NCBI RefSeq assembly: GCF_900766215.1
Contig: NZ_CAAFUQ010000101.1
Location: 1-17,256, forward strand
Length of the DNA: 17,256 nucleotides
Source of the DNA: an uncultured Finegoldia sp.
GTDB taxonomy: Bacteria; Bacillota; Clostridia; Tissierellales; Peptoniphilaceae
Direction of reading: 5' to 3'
Below are positions 7,520-15,434 of the stretch, piece by piece. The notes beneath the pieces were generated by a model. The model ran no database searches. It was not told the DNA's origin and saw nothing but the letters and a program-made list of their open reading frames with translations. The first letter of the stretch is position 1, and the number at the start of each line of letters is the position of its first letter. The position numbers and the translations under genes were made by a program.

Positions 7520-8695
7520 CTATTTCTTATTTAAAATCTCTAAAGCTTTTTGAAGTTGATTATCTTCTTTCATAAACTCAACTCCGATACCCTTAGATTT
7601 TTCATCTAATTTAATTTCAACATCTGGTTTAACACCTTGTTTGTGAATTTTGTTACCCTTTGGTGAAAAATACTCGCTAATTGTAAGCTTCAATCCCTCG
7701 CCTTTTTCCATCGGAATAATCGTTTGAACAATACCTTTTCCGAAAGTTTTCTCTCCGACAATTGTAGCTTTCTTGTAATCCTTCAAAGCCCCCGTCAAAA
7801 TCTCAGATGCAGATGCACTTGAACCATTCACAAGAACTACCATTGGTAGATTTTGTTCCGAAGAATCACTCTTTTGGACATCTTCTTTTTTATTCTTATC
7901 TACAGTCTTAACTATTACTCCTTGTGGAAGAAGATAATCTGCTATTTTAACCGTAGAATCCAATAAACCACCAGGGTTGTTACGCAAATCCAAAACAATT
8001 GATTTCACATTTTGTTTTTTCAAATTTTCGTATTGTTCGATAAACTCCTTGTCAGTTTTCCTGTCAAATTGAGTTATATTGATATATCCTATGTCTCCAA
8101 TTTTTTGAGAATTAACAGTAGTCAGACTAATCATACGACGTGTGATATTTACATCGAAAATCTTACTAGTTTTGTTCTCCATTCTGGCAATAGTAAGCTT
8201 AACATCTGTATTAGGCTTACCTTTCATAACCTTCACTGCATCATTCATTTGTGATGCATTGTAATCCTTGCCGTTAATTTTAAGTATAATATCATCTTTT
8301 TTGATGCCTTTTTCAAAAGCTGGACTACCTTTGATAGCACTAACAACAGTTATAGCACCAGTTTCAGAAGGAGTAACCACAATTCCAACACCTGCATATT
8401 CTCCCTCAGTTTGTTGATTCAAACTATCCATCTCTTCCTTAGTCAAAAACTCAGAATAAGGATCTCCCAAAGCTTTTACATAGCCTTCAACAGCTCCTTC
8501 TTGTTGCTTGTTCTTGTCTATATCAAAAAGATAATATTGGTCAATCAAGTTTTCAATCTTATTGATCTTCGCTAATGGAATACCATTTTCATTGGCAATC
8601 GCTGCTCTTTTCCCCGTAGCATTTCCTACAGAAAAACTAAGATACACCAATAAGCAAAGCCCTAATCCAATAAAAACTTTTTTCAATGTCTTCAT
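7520..8695 (-). CDS. PDZ-containing C-terminal processing protease (S41A)
   Basis: A 391-residue secreted or membrane-anchored serine protease. The order is a signal/anchor segment (about 5-27), an N-terminal helical region, a PDZ domain (about 95-172) that recognises substrate C-termini, and the S41 catalytic core with DLRNNPGG (236-243). The predicted nucleophile is S295 in SASASE and the general base K320 in GEKTFGKG, 25 residues apart as in E. coli Prc and algal D1 protease. The catalytic dyad is thus intact. An AGAGGTGA site precedes the ATG. It is the first gene of an operon with the deacetylase. From memory, PDZ/S41 proteases often follow ftsEX and an M23 peptidase gene in Clostridia; here the P2-P1 pair lies between them. 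Confidence 0.93.
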   Translation of the reverse strand: MKTLKKVFIGLGLCLLVYLSFSVGNATGKRAAIANENGIPLAKINKIENLIDQYYLFDIDKNKQQEGAVEGYVKALGDPYSEFLTKEEMDSLNQQTEGEYAGVGIVVTPSETGAITVVSAIKGSPAFEKGIKKDDIILKINGKDYNASQMNDAVKVMKGKPNTDVKLTIARMENKTSKIFDVNITRRMISLTTVNSQKIGDIGYINITQFDRKTDKEFIEQYENLKKQNVKSIVLDLRNNPGGLLDSTVKIADYLLPQGVIVKTVDKNKKEDVQKSDSSEQNLPMVVLVNGSSASASEILTGALKDYKKATIVGEKTFGKGIVQTIIPMEKGEGLKLTISEYFSPKGNKIHKQGVKPDVEIKLDEKSKGIGVEFMKEDNQLQKALEILNKK

Positions 8696-8717
8696 AAATC
8701 ACCTCTAACTAATATAT

Positions 8718-8726
8718 AGTATAACA
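8718..8726 (-). promoter_or_regulatory. extended -10 promoter of the protease-deacetylase operon
   Basis: The minus strand reads TG-T-TATACT about 22 bases before the protease start codon. The -35 position (AATACA) is poor. A TG-extended -10 like those of the other promoters here makes it plausible. Confidence 0.45.
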
Positions 8727-8789
8727 GATTAACGATTTTTTGTATTAAAATTGAGTTACAATTTGTCTAAGATTATTGTGCTTTTAATT

Positions 8790-8826
8790 AAAAAATATCC
8801 TCTTTTAATAAATAAAAGAAGATATT
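8790..8826 (-). terminator. terminator of the P2-P1 S41 operon
   Basis: A 14-position A+T-rich stem with one mismatch (8794-8807 with 8813-8826) has a five-base loop and is followed on the minus strand by TTTTT. It starts 11 bases after the P1 stop. Confidence 0.75.
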
Positions 8827-8837
8827 AATTACATTAT

Positions 8838-10289
8838 CTAATTGTTAATAGCGTAATTCATAACTTTATCATTGCCTATGGCGTAATCTTGGATTTGATT
8901 TTCGATAAACATATCAGGATACCACGTTAAGCCATCTCTTTTATTAAGATTGGAACAATGTATTATATCATTATAGTTATAGTCAAATCTAAATAAATAA
9001 CTTGATACAGATGAAGTAAATAGGTGACTATTTCCGAAATACAACATAGAACCAGATGAGGATGTTGTCCAATAAGATGGTCCTCCTGTAAAATTACCCG
9101 CTATAGTAACATTATTTAACCCCTTCTTAATATCATCAATTAAAAATGTCGCTGCTGAATAAGAATTGTAATCTGTCAAAACTCTGAATTCAAGTTGTGG
9201 ATTTGATATTTGATATGTTTGTAGTTTTCTAGATAACTCTCTAAAATGTGTCGTTTCTCCTCCATTATTGTATCTAAGGTCTAAGATGATCTTGTTCGTA
9301 TTATTTTTCTTGATAATACTATCCATATTTTTTTCTAGATTTTTTAAACTAACCTCATCACTTTTATCAGCTGCCTGATTATATTTTACAATAAGGCTTC
9401 CTTCTCTTTCGTAACAATAAAATGCTTCGTCATCGGTAAATCTTTCCTTATTATTTTGAACGAATTTTTTACCTATTTTATCATTAATATCATAAACAAA
9501 TCTCTTTGATTCGCTACCTTTAAGATATTGTTTGAAGATTTTAGTAGGTTCCATTTTTATAGATTCTATATCGATATTTTGAATCTTGCCATCATTTTCA
9601 AGTTCTAGTGATATCCTGTTATTCTTACTTATATTTTCTTTATTATATATGTCAATATAACTCAAGTAATATGATTCAAGTTTAGCTTTCTTAAAATATT
9701 CATTCTCTCCTGAAACATATTTATAAAACTTATCAAGCAAACTTTTTGCAGATTCTCCATTGATGCTAATAATTTTACTATACAGTAAATTCTTATAATT
9801 CTCTGTAGTATTAATTATGTAAATATCGTCATCAATAATTTTCATTTTTATCGGTAAATAAGCACTACCTACATTAATCATACCCGAAGCATGACCATCA
9901 TTAGTCATAGCGATAATTTTATCCATATCAAACTTCAAATCTGAAACTGTTCTACCTTTTTTGTTTTGTATAATTTTATTTAATTCTTTTTTCATTTCGT
10001 CTTCTGTTGAATACCCAAGATAAGACTGTGACTGAATAAAATAATGAAGAAAATTAGATAAATCTGTATTATATTCCTTATCAGTTAAAGTCTTATTAAA
10101 ATCTATATTTTGTACAACAGTCGTCTTAAGCTTACTGTAGTCTACATTTTCATCTTGAAACATAGAATTTAGGTCTATTGTTAATACTTCAACATCATCT
10201 AATTCACTATCTGCAAAACTGTTTGTATTTGTTAATAACAGACTTATTATCAACAAAGATACCAAAGTTATTGTTTTAATTTTTTTCAT
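8838..10289 (-). CDS. secreted S41-family protein, paralogue P1 (Glu replaced)
   Basis: A 483-residue protein with a signal peptide (about 1-26, ending near SFA) and no lipobox. An N-terminal region of about 300 residues contains NDGHAS (H133). The C-terminal S41 core has DLRYNNGG (about 337-344), NSYSAAT with the predicted nucleophile S378, and a conserved tail WYPDMFIENQI. It resembles the IRBP/tricorn-type S41 branch, in which His, Ser and a Glu in a GE-TGG motif serve catalysis. Here that position is N399 (AGNFTGG), so activity is doubtful. The ATG at 10289 is chosen because GGGGAG precedes it; a GTG four codons earlier is part of that site. It lies 23 bases after P2 in the same operon. 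Substrate and role are unknown. The last 115 bases or so of homology to P2 are nearly identical DNA. Confidence 0.8.
   Translation of the reverse strand: MKKIKTITLVSLLIISLLLTNTNSFADSELDDVEVLTIDLNSMFQDENVDYSKLKTTVVQNIDFNKTLTDKEYNTDLSNFLHYFIQSQSYLGYSTEDEMKKELNKIIQNKKGRTVSDLKFDMDKIIAMTNDGHASGMINVGSAYLPIKMKIIDDDIYIINTTENYKNLLYSKIISINGESAKSLLDKFYKYVSGENEYFKKAKLESYYLSYIDIYNKENISKNNRISLELENDGKIQNIDIESIKMEPTKIFKQYLKGSESKRFVYDINDKIGKKFVQNNKERFTDDEAFYCYEREGSLIVKYNQAADKSDEVSLKNLEKNMDSIIKKNNTNKIILDLRYNNGGETTHFRELSRKLQTYQISNPQLEFRVLTDYNSYSAATFLIDDIKKGLNNVTIAGNFTGGPSYWTTSSSGSMLYFGNSHLFTSSVSSYLFRFDYNYNDIIHCSNLNKRDGLTWYPDMFIENQIQDYAIGNDKVMNYAINN
8852..8966 (-). repeat. C-terminal coding repeat, copy in P1
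   Basis: Identical at about 107 of 115 positions (hand count) to 10330-10444, including an exact 53-bp run at 8878-8930. The rest of the two genes is clearly more diverged. It encodes the HCSNLNKRDG-to-VMNYA tail. Confidence 0.85.
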
Positions 10290-10312
10290 AAATCTCCCCA
10301 CTATATTTAAAT

Positions 10313-11767
10313 TTATTGTTTTCTCAATGCGTAATTCATAACCCTGTCATTTCCAATGGCGTAATCTTGGATTTGATTTTCGATAAACATATCAGGATAC
10401 CACGTTAATCCATCTCTTTTATTAAGATTGGAACAGTGCATTATGTCTTCTAATGTATAATCGTATCTTCTAACTCCACTAGATTTTTTGACAAATAATT
10501 TACTATTTCCTAAATACATAATTGTTGACACTTCTGTCGTCCAACCAGAAGGTCCTCCAGTATTTTCCCCAATTATCTGAAGATTATCAAAATTTCTCTT
10601 GACTCCATCTACGAACAAGGATCCAGCAGAGTAATTTTTTGATCCAGTTAATAATTTTATTTCCAATTTTGGATTCAATAGTTGATATCTTTTCAGTGCC
10701 AATTCAAGTTCTCTTGCATGTGTTGGCCAACCACCAGTATTGTATCTGACATCTACAATTATTTTTTCTACATTATTTTGTGAAACATCTTTATCCATTT
10801 TTTCTATCATCTTTTCCAAGATGTTATCTTTATCAGTATTATAACAATTGTTGTATTGGATGATTAAGTTATTATCATTTATATAATAATGAAATGGTTT
10901 CATTTGCATGTATCTCATCTTGTCATTTTTTATGAATTTATCTTTTGCGATATCTGTCATATCGTATATGATTTGAGAAAAATCCGTATTTTCATAACTA
11001 TATTTGTTTATTTTAACATCTGGCAGATCTATCATTTTGATTGTTTTATTAAGTTTTTTGCCATCAGTTTCTATCTGTAATTTTAATTCTCCATTTTTAA
11101 TTATATTTTCTTTTTCTAGTGCATCTCCATAATATAGATAGAAATCTTTTATTATCGTATTTTTGAAATATTTATTTTCTGCTGAAGTGTATTTGTATAA
11201 TCTTTTTGTTATGTCCTTGGTATCAATATCATCAAATTTTATTATCTTAGAGTATAATAAATCTTCGTATTCAGGTGTTGTATTAATTATGTAATAATCT
11301 CCATTAATAATTCTAATCTTAATTGGCATACAGCTTTTCCCTATTTCATACATAGCTGAGGTATGTCCATCATTAGTGTTTGCAATTATTTTTGCAAAAT
11401 CCAAGTTTAAATCAGAAACCGTTTTATTGTATGATGTTTTCAACAGTTCTTCCCCAAGTTTTTCTAATTCATCTCTTGTAGAATTTCCTAAATAAGCTTG
11501 CCATTCCAAATAATAACTTATAAAATTCTTCATATCTTTCTCATACTCAGATTTCGTAAGTACTCTATTTAATTCAATTTTTCCCAATTGTTTAACTCTT
11601 AAATCATCGGGATTGTAATTTCCTAATTTCAAATTATCTTCTATTGGAAATGTAAGAATTTCATTATCCAATTCATTCTGTGCAAATCCTTGTGATTGCA
11701 TATTTAATGCAAGAATGCACGTTAATACAAATAAAAATATTTTTTGACTTCTCTTAGTTTTTTTCAT
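10313..11767 (-). CDS. secreted S41-family peptidase, paralogue P2
   Basis: A 484-residue protein with a signal peptide (about 1-29, ending GFA). It has the same layout as P1: NDGHTS (H135) in an N-terminal domain, DVRYNTGG (about 339-346), NYSAGS with the predicted nucleophile S380, IIGENTGG with E401, and the WYPDMFIENQI tail. All three expected catalytic positions (His, Ser, Glu) are present, so this is the likeliest active member among the three complete copies. No PDZ domain is seen. AGAGGA precedes the ATG. It is the first gene of the P2-P1 operon and has a good promoter. It probably acts outside the membrane on peptides or envelope proteins. The substrate is unknown. Confidence 0.83.
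   Translation of the reverse strand: MKKTKRSQKIFLFVLTCILALNMQSQGFAQNELDNEILTFPIEDNLKLGNYNPDDLRVKQLGKIELNRVLTKSEYEKDMKNFISYYLEWQAYLGNSTRDELEKLGEELLKTSYNKTVSDLNLDFAKIIANTNDGHTSAMYEIGKSCMPIKIRIINGDYYIINTTPEYEDLLYSKIIKFDDIDTKDITKRLYKYTSAENKYFKNTIIKDFYLYYGDALEKENIIKNGELKLQIETDGKKLNKTIKMIDLPDVKINKYSYENTDFSQIIYDMTDIAKDKFIKNDKMRYMQMKPFHYYINDNNLIIQYNNCYNTDKDNILEKMIEKMDKDVSQNNVEKIIVDVRYNTGGWPTHARELELALKRYQLLNPKLEIKLLTGSKNYSAGSLFVDGVKRNFDNLQIIGENTGGPSGWTTEVSTIMYLGNSKLFVKKSSGVRRYDYTLEDIMHCSNLNKRDGLTWYPDMFIENQIQDYAIGNDRVMNYALRKQ
10330..10444 (-). repeat. C-terminal coding repeat, copy in P2
   Basis: Partner of 8852-8966, about 93% identical. A 30-bp core of it is also exactly present in P3 at 15541-15570. 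Confidence 0.85.
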
Positions 11768-11809
11768 TTTATTTCCTCTTAAATATTGTCAATCGTTTTC
11801 TATACCTCC

Positions 11810-11838
11810 ATCTTACAAATAAAACACTTAATTGTCAA
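11810..11838 (-). promoter_or_regulatory. promoter of the P2-P1 S41 operon
   Basis: On the minus strand a consensus TTGACA (complement of 11833-11838), a 17-base spacer and TAAGAT (complement of 11810-11815) lie about 43 bases before the ATG. This separates the S41 pair from the ftsEX operon upstream, which ends in its own terminator. Confidence 0.7.
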
Positions 11839-11887
11839 ACATTTGGTTATATATTTCTCCAAATATTTTCTGATGATTTATTGCATT

Positions 11888-11918
11888 AAAAAAAACTAAG
11901 TTATTGCTAACTTAGTTT
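11888..11918 (-). terminator. terminator of the ftsEX-M23 operon
   Basis: A perfect 11-bp stem (11893-11903 with 11908-11918) has a TTGC loop. On the minus strand it runs into eight T. It begins five bases after the M23 gene stop. Confidence 0.92.
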
Positions 11919-11923
11919 CATAA

Positions 11924-13147
11924 TTATCTTAAATAGTTTAATGGATCAGTGTGTTGACCATTGAATCTAACTTCGAAATGAAGATGAGGTCCTGTTGAAT
12001 ATCCAGTTGATCCTATATATGCGATTAATTGTCCACGTTTTACTCGTTGACCTACACTACAATTAAATCCACTCAAGTGTCCATAATATGTCAATGCTCC
12101 ATTATCATGTTGAACTTTCACAAGATTTCCGTAGCCACCGCTCCATCCAACATGAACTACAACTCCATCTTCTGCAGATATGACATTTGTTCCCATTGGT
12201 GCTGAAATGTCTAATCCCGTGTGGAATCCCGATCCTCTTCCGAATGGATCGCTTCTCCATCCATAAAAAGAAGTCATTCTGTGAGATGATGGTACCGGCC
12301 ATTGTAAGTATGCTCCGTCGTTATTGATGACTGGTGCTGAAATATTAGTATTGATTGCCTTGTTTCTTTGCGCCATTTCACGTCTTCTTTTTTCAGCTTG
12401 AGCTCTTTGTGCGGCAAGTAATTTTGCTTGTAGAATAGCCTTTTTTTTTTGGTCGATTTTGCCGTCAATTTTTTCAAGCTCTTTAATTAATGAAGATATT
12501 TCTGATTCAGTCATGGTTACATTTTTAGAAATATCGTCGATTAACTTTTGTTGTTCAGCCAATGTATCATTTAATGCTACAACTTTTAATTCCAAATTCT
12601 TTTTTACAATTTCCATTGTTTGCATTTTGGATTTTAGTTCGTCTTCTTTGTAATCTAATGAAATCTTTTCGTGTTTTAAATCATTCAATAGATTTTTGTC
12701 AAACCTAGCAATGTAATTCATCAAACTTACGTTGTTCAATAAATCATTCAAATTTCCAGATCCGAAAAGCACATCGACCTTTGCGCCGTCTTTTGATATG
12801 TACATTCCTTTTAATCTTTTTTGAAATTCTTTTGTTTTTTGGCTGATACTAGATTTGTAATTTTCGATTTCTTTTTTAGTGTCATCTATTGATTTATTAA
12901 TTTTCGCCAATTCTTGTTGTTGAATAGCAAGTTCTGACTGAGTTTGAGTTAATTTTAAATTGATATTCTTCAACTTTTCCAACTCATCATTCTTGTCATC
13001 TTTTAATTTATTTAGGTTGGATTTAGATTCGTTTAAATCCGAAGTTTTTGCTTTTTTTTCGTTATTTAATTCGGTTAATTTGTCTGCATACACTGCATTA
13101 GTCATAAGCATCATACACAAGGCTAATGCGACAATTTTCTTCTTCAT
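11924..13147 (-). CDS. coiled-coil M23 peptidoglycan hydrolase, FtsEX-linked
   Basis: A 407-residue secreted endopeptidase with a signal peptide (1-21). A long Lys/Glu/Leu-rich coiled coil spans about 24-262, and a LytM/M23 domain spans about 290-405. Zinc ligands H309 and D313 (HTGLD) and H390 (HLHFE), with H357 and H388 nearby, are all present, so it should be an active hydrolase rather than an EnvC-like degenerate activator. Coiled coil plus hydrolase directly after ftsX matches PcsB, CwlO and RipC, whose activity is gated by the FtsEX complex at the division site. Here the catalytic domain is M23 rather than CHAP or NlpC. AAGGAAGGA precedes the ATG, 10 bases after ftsX. An A10 tract lies at 12441-12450, just before the catalytic domain. 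Confidence 0.93.
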   Translation of the reverse strand: MKKKIVALALCMMLMTNAVYADKLTELNNEKKAKTSDLNESKSNLNKLKDDKNDELEKLKNINLKLTQTQSELAIQQQELAKINKSIDDTKKEIENYKSSISQKTKEFQKRLKGMYISKDGAKVDVLFGSGNLNDLLNNVSLMNYIARFDKNLLNDLKHEKISLDYKEDELKSKMQTMEIVKKNLELKVVALNDTLAEQQKLIDDISKNVTMTESEISSLIKELEKIDGKIDQKKKAILQAKLLAAQRAQAEKRRREMAQRNKAINTNISAPVINNDGAYLQWPVPSSHRMTSFYGWRSDPFGRGSGFHTGLDISAPMGTNVISAEDGVVVHVGWSGGYGNLVKVQHDNGALTYYGHLSGFNCSVGQRVKRGQLIAYIGSTGYSTGPHLHFEVRFNGQHTDPLNYLR

Positions 13148-13157
13148 AATTCCTTCC

Positions 13158-14051
13158 TTATATTTTGAGATATTTTTTGCTACTTAATACGGAACCGAAT
13201 GCTCCAATTCCGATACCTAGACTGATAAAAATCTTCAATAAATCCCACCTAATCATCACTGGTGGAACCAAATATGTTGATATCAATCCATACACAGTTT
13301 TATTATACCTCAAATATCCATATCTGTACAAGTAATAACAAGCCAAAAACGCAACCACAGCGCCGATTATCCCGAAAAATATTCCCTCAACAACAAGCGG
13401 TGCAGATATTACCAAATTCGATGCACCAATATTTTTCTTAATGGCAATTTCTTTTCTTCTGGCATAAACAGTTAATCTAATCGTATTTGAAATATTTATT
13501 ATTGAAATCATAACCAATATTGCAACAACGATTGATCCAGCGTATTTTACAATTCTAGATGCATTTGAAATTTTCGCAATTAAATCCTTGTAAAAACTTA
13601 CCTTTTCAACACCGTCTATTTTTTGAAATTCTCTGACGTATTGTTCAGCGTCGTTTACATCCTTCAATGTAACTTCAAATGATGCAGGAAAAGCTGATTC
13701 CATTCCTTCAATCAAAGTTTTATCATCTAAAGACTTGGAGAAATTCTCCATAGCTTGTTTGTTGGAAACATACTTCAAATCCTTAATTCCATCTTTTTGT
13801 TTGATAAACTGTTCAATCTTTTTCGTCTTGTCCTCTTGAATTCCATTTTCCAAGTACACATTGACAAGATTAACTTTTCCTTCTATGTCTTTTACAGCTT
13901 GATTCATCGTCAACATAGATATAATTACAGATCCCAAAATCAAAAGCGCCAGAGATATCGTCGTCAAAGATGCAAGTCCCATCGATCTGTTTTTCCAAAT
14001 ACCTACAAATCCTTCCTTCAAAGTGGATATCATAACTCTAATTCTTCTCAT
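13158..14051 (-). CDS. ftsX: cell division ABC transporter permease-like protein FtsX
   Basis: A 297-residue membrane protein with the FtsX layout. It has a short cytoplasmic N-terminus ending in the KEGF-IWKNR segment, TM1 (about 25-45), a large extracellular domain (about 46-165) and three C-terminal membrane segments. The second cytoplasmic segment EIAIKKNIGASN corresponds to the family motif contacting FtsE. The extracellular loop is where FtsX binds and activates its hydrolase, here presumably the M23 protein just downstream. I chose the ATG at 14051 (MRRIRV): AAGGTGG lies just upstream and the N-terminus then fits the family. Starts further upstream, up to 14078, would lengthen the overlap with ftsE. 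The overlap with ftsE is 14 bases. Confidence 0.95.
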   Translation of the reverse strand: MRRIRVMISTLKEGFVGIWKNRSMGLASLTTISLALLILGSVIISMLTMNQAVKDIEGKVNLVNVYLENGIQEDKTKKIEQFIKQKDGIKDLKYVSNKQAMENFSKSLDDKTLIEGMESAFPASFEVTLKDVNDAEQYVREFQKIDGVEKVSFYKDLIAKISNASRIVKYAGSIVVAILVMISIINISNTIRLTVYARRKEIAIKKNIGASNLVISAPLVVEGIFFGIIGAVVAFLACYYLYRYGYLRYNKTVYGLISTYLVPPVMIRWDLLKIFISLGIGIGAFGSVLSSKKYLKI

Positions 14052-14721
14052 ACATTCCACCTTCTTCATCTCTAACAATAATTCCTTTGTCCAATTGAAT
14101 TACTCTTTTTTGTAATTTGTTAACAATATCCTTCTCGTGAGTTATCATCAAAACAGTCGTGCCACGTTCATTAATTCTAACCAAAGCATTGGCTATGTCC
14201 ATGCTTGTGACTGGGTCCAAATTCCCCGTAGGTTCGTCTGCAATAAGTAGTTTAGGTTTATTAACCATTGAACGTGCAATGCACACTCTTTGCATTTCCC
14301 CACCGGATAATTCGTGTGGATATGCATTCTTTTTGTCTTTCAAATTTACCAAATCAAGCACAGTATCAATCGTAGATTTTATCTCTGAAGAGCTTTTCCC
14401 CAAAATTTGCATAACGTATTTTATGTTTTGGTACACAGTTTTATTCTCCAATAATTTAAAATCTTGAAACACCATTCCTATACTTTGTCTTAATTTAGGA
14501 ACCTTTCGTGCTTTTAATCTGGTTATGTCTTCACCGTAAAGGTAAATCTTACCCCTATCTGGATTTATTTCTTTAAGTATAAGTTTAGTAATAGTTGATT
14601 TGCCCGCACCGCTTGGCCCAATCAAAAAAACAAATTCACCTTGTTCAATTTTAAAATTGCAATCGTTTAGTGCGCACACTTTATTTTTATATGTCTTATC
14701 GACATGAACGAATTCTAACAT
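14038..14721 (-). CDS. ftsE: cell division ATP-binding protein FtsE
   Basis: A 227-residue ABC ATPase. It has Walker A GPSGAGKS (about 35-42), the Q-loop in VFQDFKLL, the signature LSGGEMQR (about 138-145), Walker B LLIADEPTGNLDP (about 158-170) and the switch His in MITHE. Together with FtsX it forms a membrane complex that does not transport but couples ATP hydrolysis to activation of a septal peptidoglycan hydrolase. GAGGTGA precedes the ATG. It is the first gene of the operon ftsE-ftsX-M23, with an extended -10 promoter upstream. Confidence 0.97.
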   Translation of the reverse strand: MLEFVHVDKTYKNKVCALNDCNFKIEQGEFVFLIGPSGAGKSTITKLILKEINPDRGKIYLYGEDITRLKARKVPKLRQSIGMVFQDFKLLENKTVYQNIKYVMQILGKSSSEIKSTIDTVLDLVNLKDKKNAYPHELSGGEMQRVCIARSMVNKPKLLIADEPTGNLDPVTSMDIANALVRINERGTTVLMITHEKDIVNKLQKRVIQLDKGIIVRDEEGGMYEKN

Positions 14722-14740
14722 TTTTCACCTCGTAAACCTA

Positions 14741-14770
14741 ATTATATCACAGACTTTTTAAATTTTTAAA
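14741..14770 (-). promoter_or_regulatory. promoter of ftsE-ftsX-M23
   Basis: The minus strand has TGATATAAT (complement of 14741-14749), a perfect extended -10. TTTAAA lies 18 bases before TATAAT as a weak -35 (complement of 14765-14770). Confidence 0.55.
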
Positions 14771-14821
14771 CAACTGGATATTTAAATCTTTTTAGGGTAT
14801 ATATATTTTTAGGTGATGAAA

Positions 14822-15355
14822 ATGAACAAAAAAGAAATTAGAAAACAAATGTTAAAACAAAGAGACTCCATCTCCGACAAACAAAAAGTCGACGATGAAC
14901 TTTTAAAAGAATTGGAAAACTTAGAAGAATTCAAAAAATCCGAAAACTTTTTTGTGTATGTGAGCTTTGGTTCTGAATTTAATACTCACCAACTCATAAA
15001 AGATTTGTTGGAACAAGGAAAAAAAGTATACGTTCCCTATGTAAAATCAAAAGGACACATGATTGCAGTACAAATCAAAAGCATGGACGATTTAGCTCCT
15101 GGAGCTTACGGAATCTTAGAACCTAAAAATCCAGTTGAATCAGACGTTAAATTTGATTTCATGCTAGTACCTGGACTATGCTTTGACAAAAACAAATACA
15201 GAATTGGCTACGGTGGAGGATTCTACGACAGATTCATCGACAAAATCGGCGAAGATTCCTACAAAGTATCCATAGTCTATGATTTTCAATTAGTAGATGA
15301 TTTGCACCCCGAAGAGTTTGACAGACCAGTTGATAAATTAATAATTCAAAAATAA
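14822..15355 (+). CDS. 5-formyltetrahydrofolate cyclo-ligase
   Basis: A 177-residue enzyme of the 5-FTHF cyclo-ligase (MTHFS) family. It converts 5-formyl-THF with ATP to 5,10-methenyl-THF in the cytoplasm and so returns the storage folate to one-carbon metabolism. Visible features are the N-terminal KKEIRKQMLKQRDSIS, the FVYVSFGSEFNT segment, and the diagnostic VPGLCFD...RIGYGGGFYDRF signature (about 116-138). The length is typical. The ATG at 14822 is preferred, with AGGTG six bases before it; a GTG at 14813 is within that site, and an ATG at 14816 overlaps it. The gene stands alone on the plus strand, divergent from ftsE. No convincing promoter was found in the 100-base intergenic space. 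Confidence 0.95.
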   Translation: MNKKEIRKQMLKQRDSISDKQKVDDELLKELENLEEFKKSENFFVYVSFGSEFNTHQLIKDLLEQGKKVYVPYVKSKGHMIAVQIKSMDDLAPGAYGILEPKNPVESDVKFDFMLVPGLCFDKNKYRIGYGGGFYDRFIDKIGEDSYKVSIVYDFQLVDDLHPEEFDRPVDKLIIQK

Positions 15356-15369
15356 ATATCCACAAGCAA

Positions 15370-15407
15370 AAAGACCACAAAATTGAATTTCAATTCATGT
15401 GGTCTTT
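15370..15407. terminator. bidirectional terminator after the cyclo-ligase and P3
   Basis: AAAGACCACA (15370-15379) pairs with TGTGGTCTTT (15398-15407), and an inner AATTGA/TCAATT stem adds to it. On the minus strand TTTTT follows. On the plus strand the run is only the stem's own TTT. It lies between convergent genes. Confidence 0.8.
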
Positions 15408-15434
15408 GTAGCTTCTCATATTTCCTAGAAATAT

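Noticed and set aside
11768..11880. Search for a small peptide gene upstream of P2 analogous to the P3 extension
   Set aside because: Only a three-codon frame after an ATG was found between promoter and P2 start. Nothing is comparable to the P3 extension.
12105..12477. Minus-strand open frames of 65-67 codons inside the M23 gene
   Set aside because: Out-of-frame shadows of a gene with intact catalytic motifs. The basic, low-complexity composition comes from A-rich codons read in another frame.
14052..14078. Nine-residue longer ftsX start
   Set aside because: It would deepen the overlap with ftsE. AAGGTGG and family N-termini fit the ATG at 14051.
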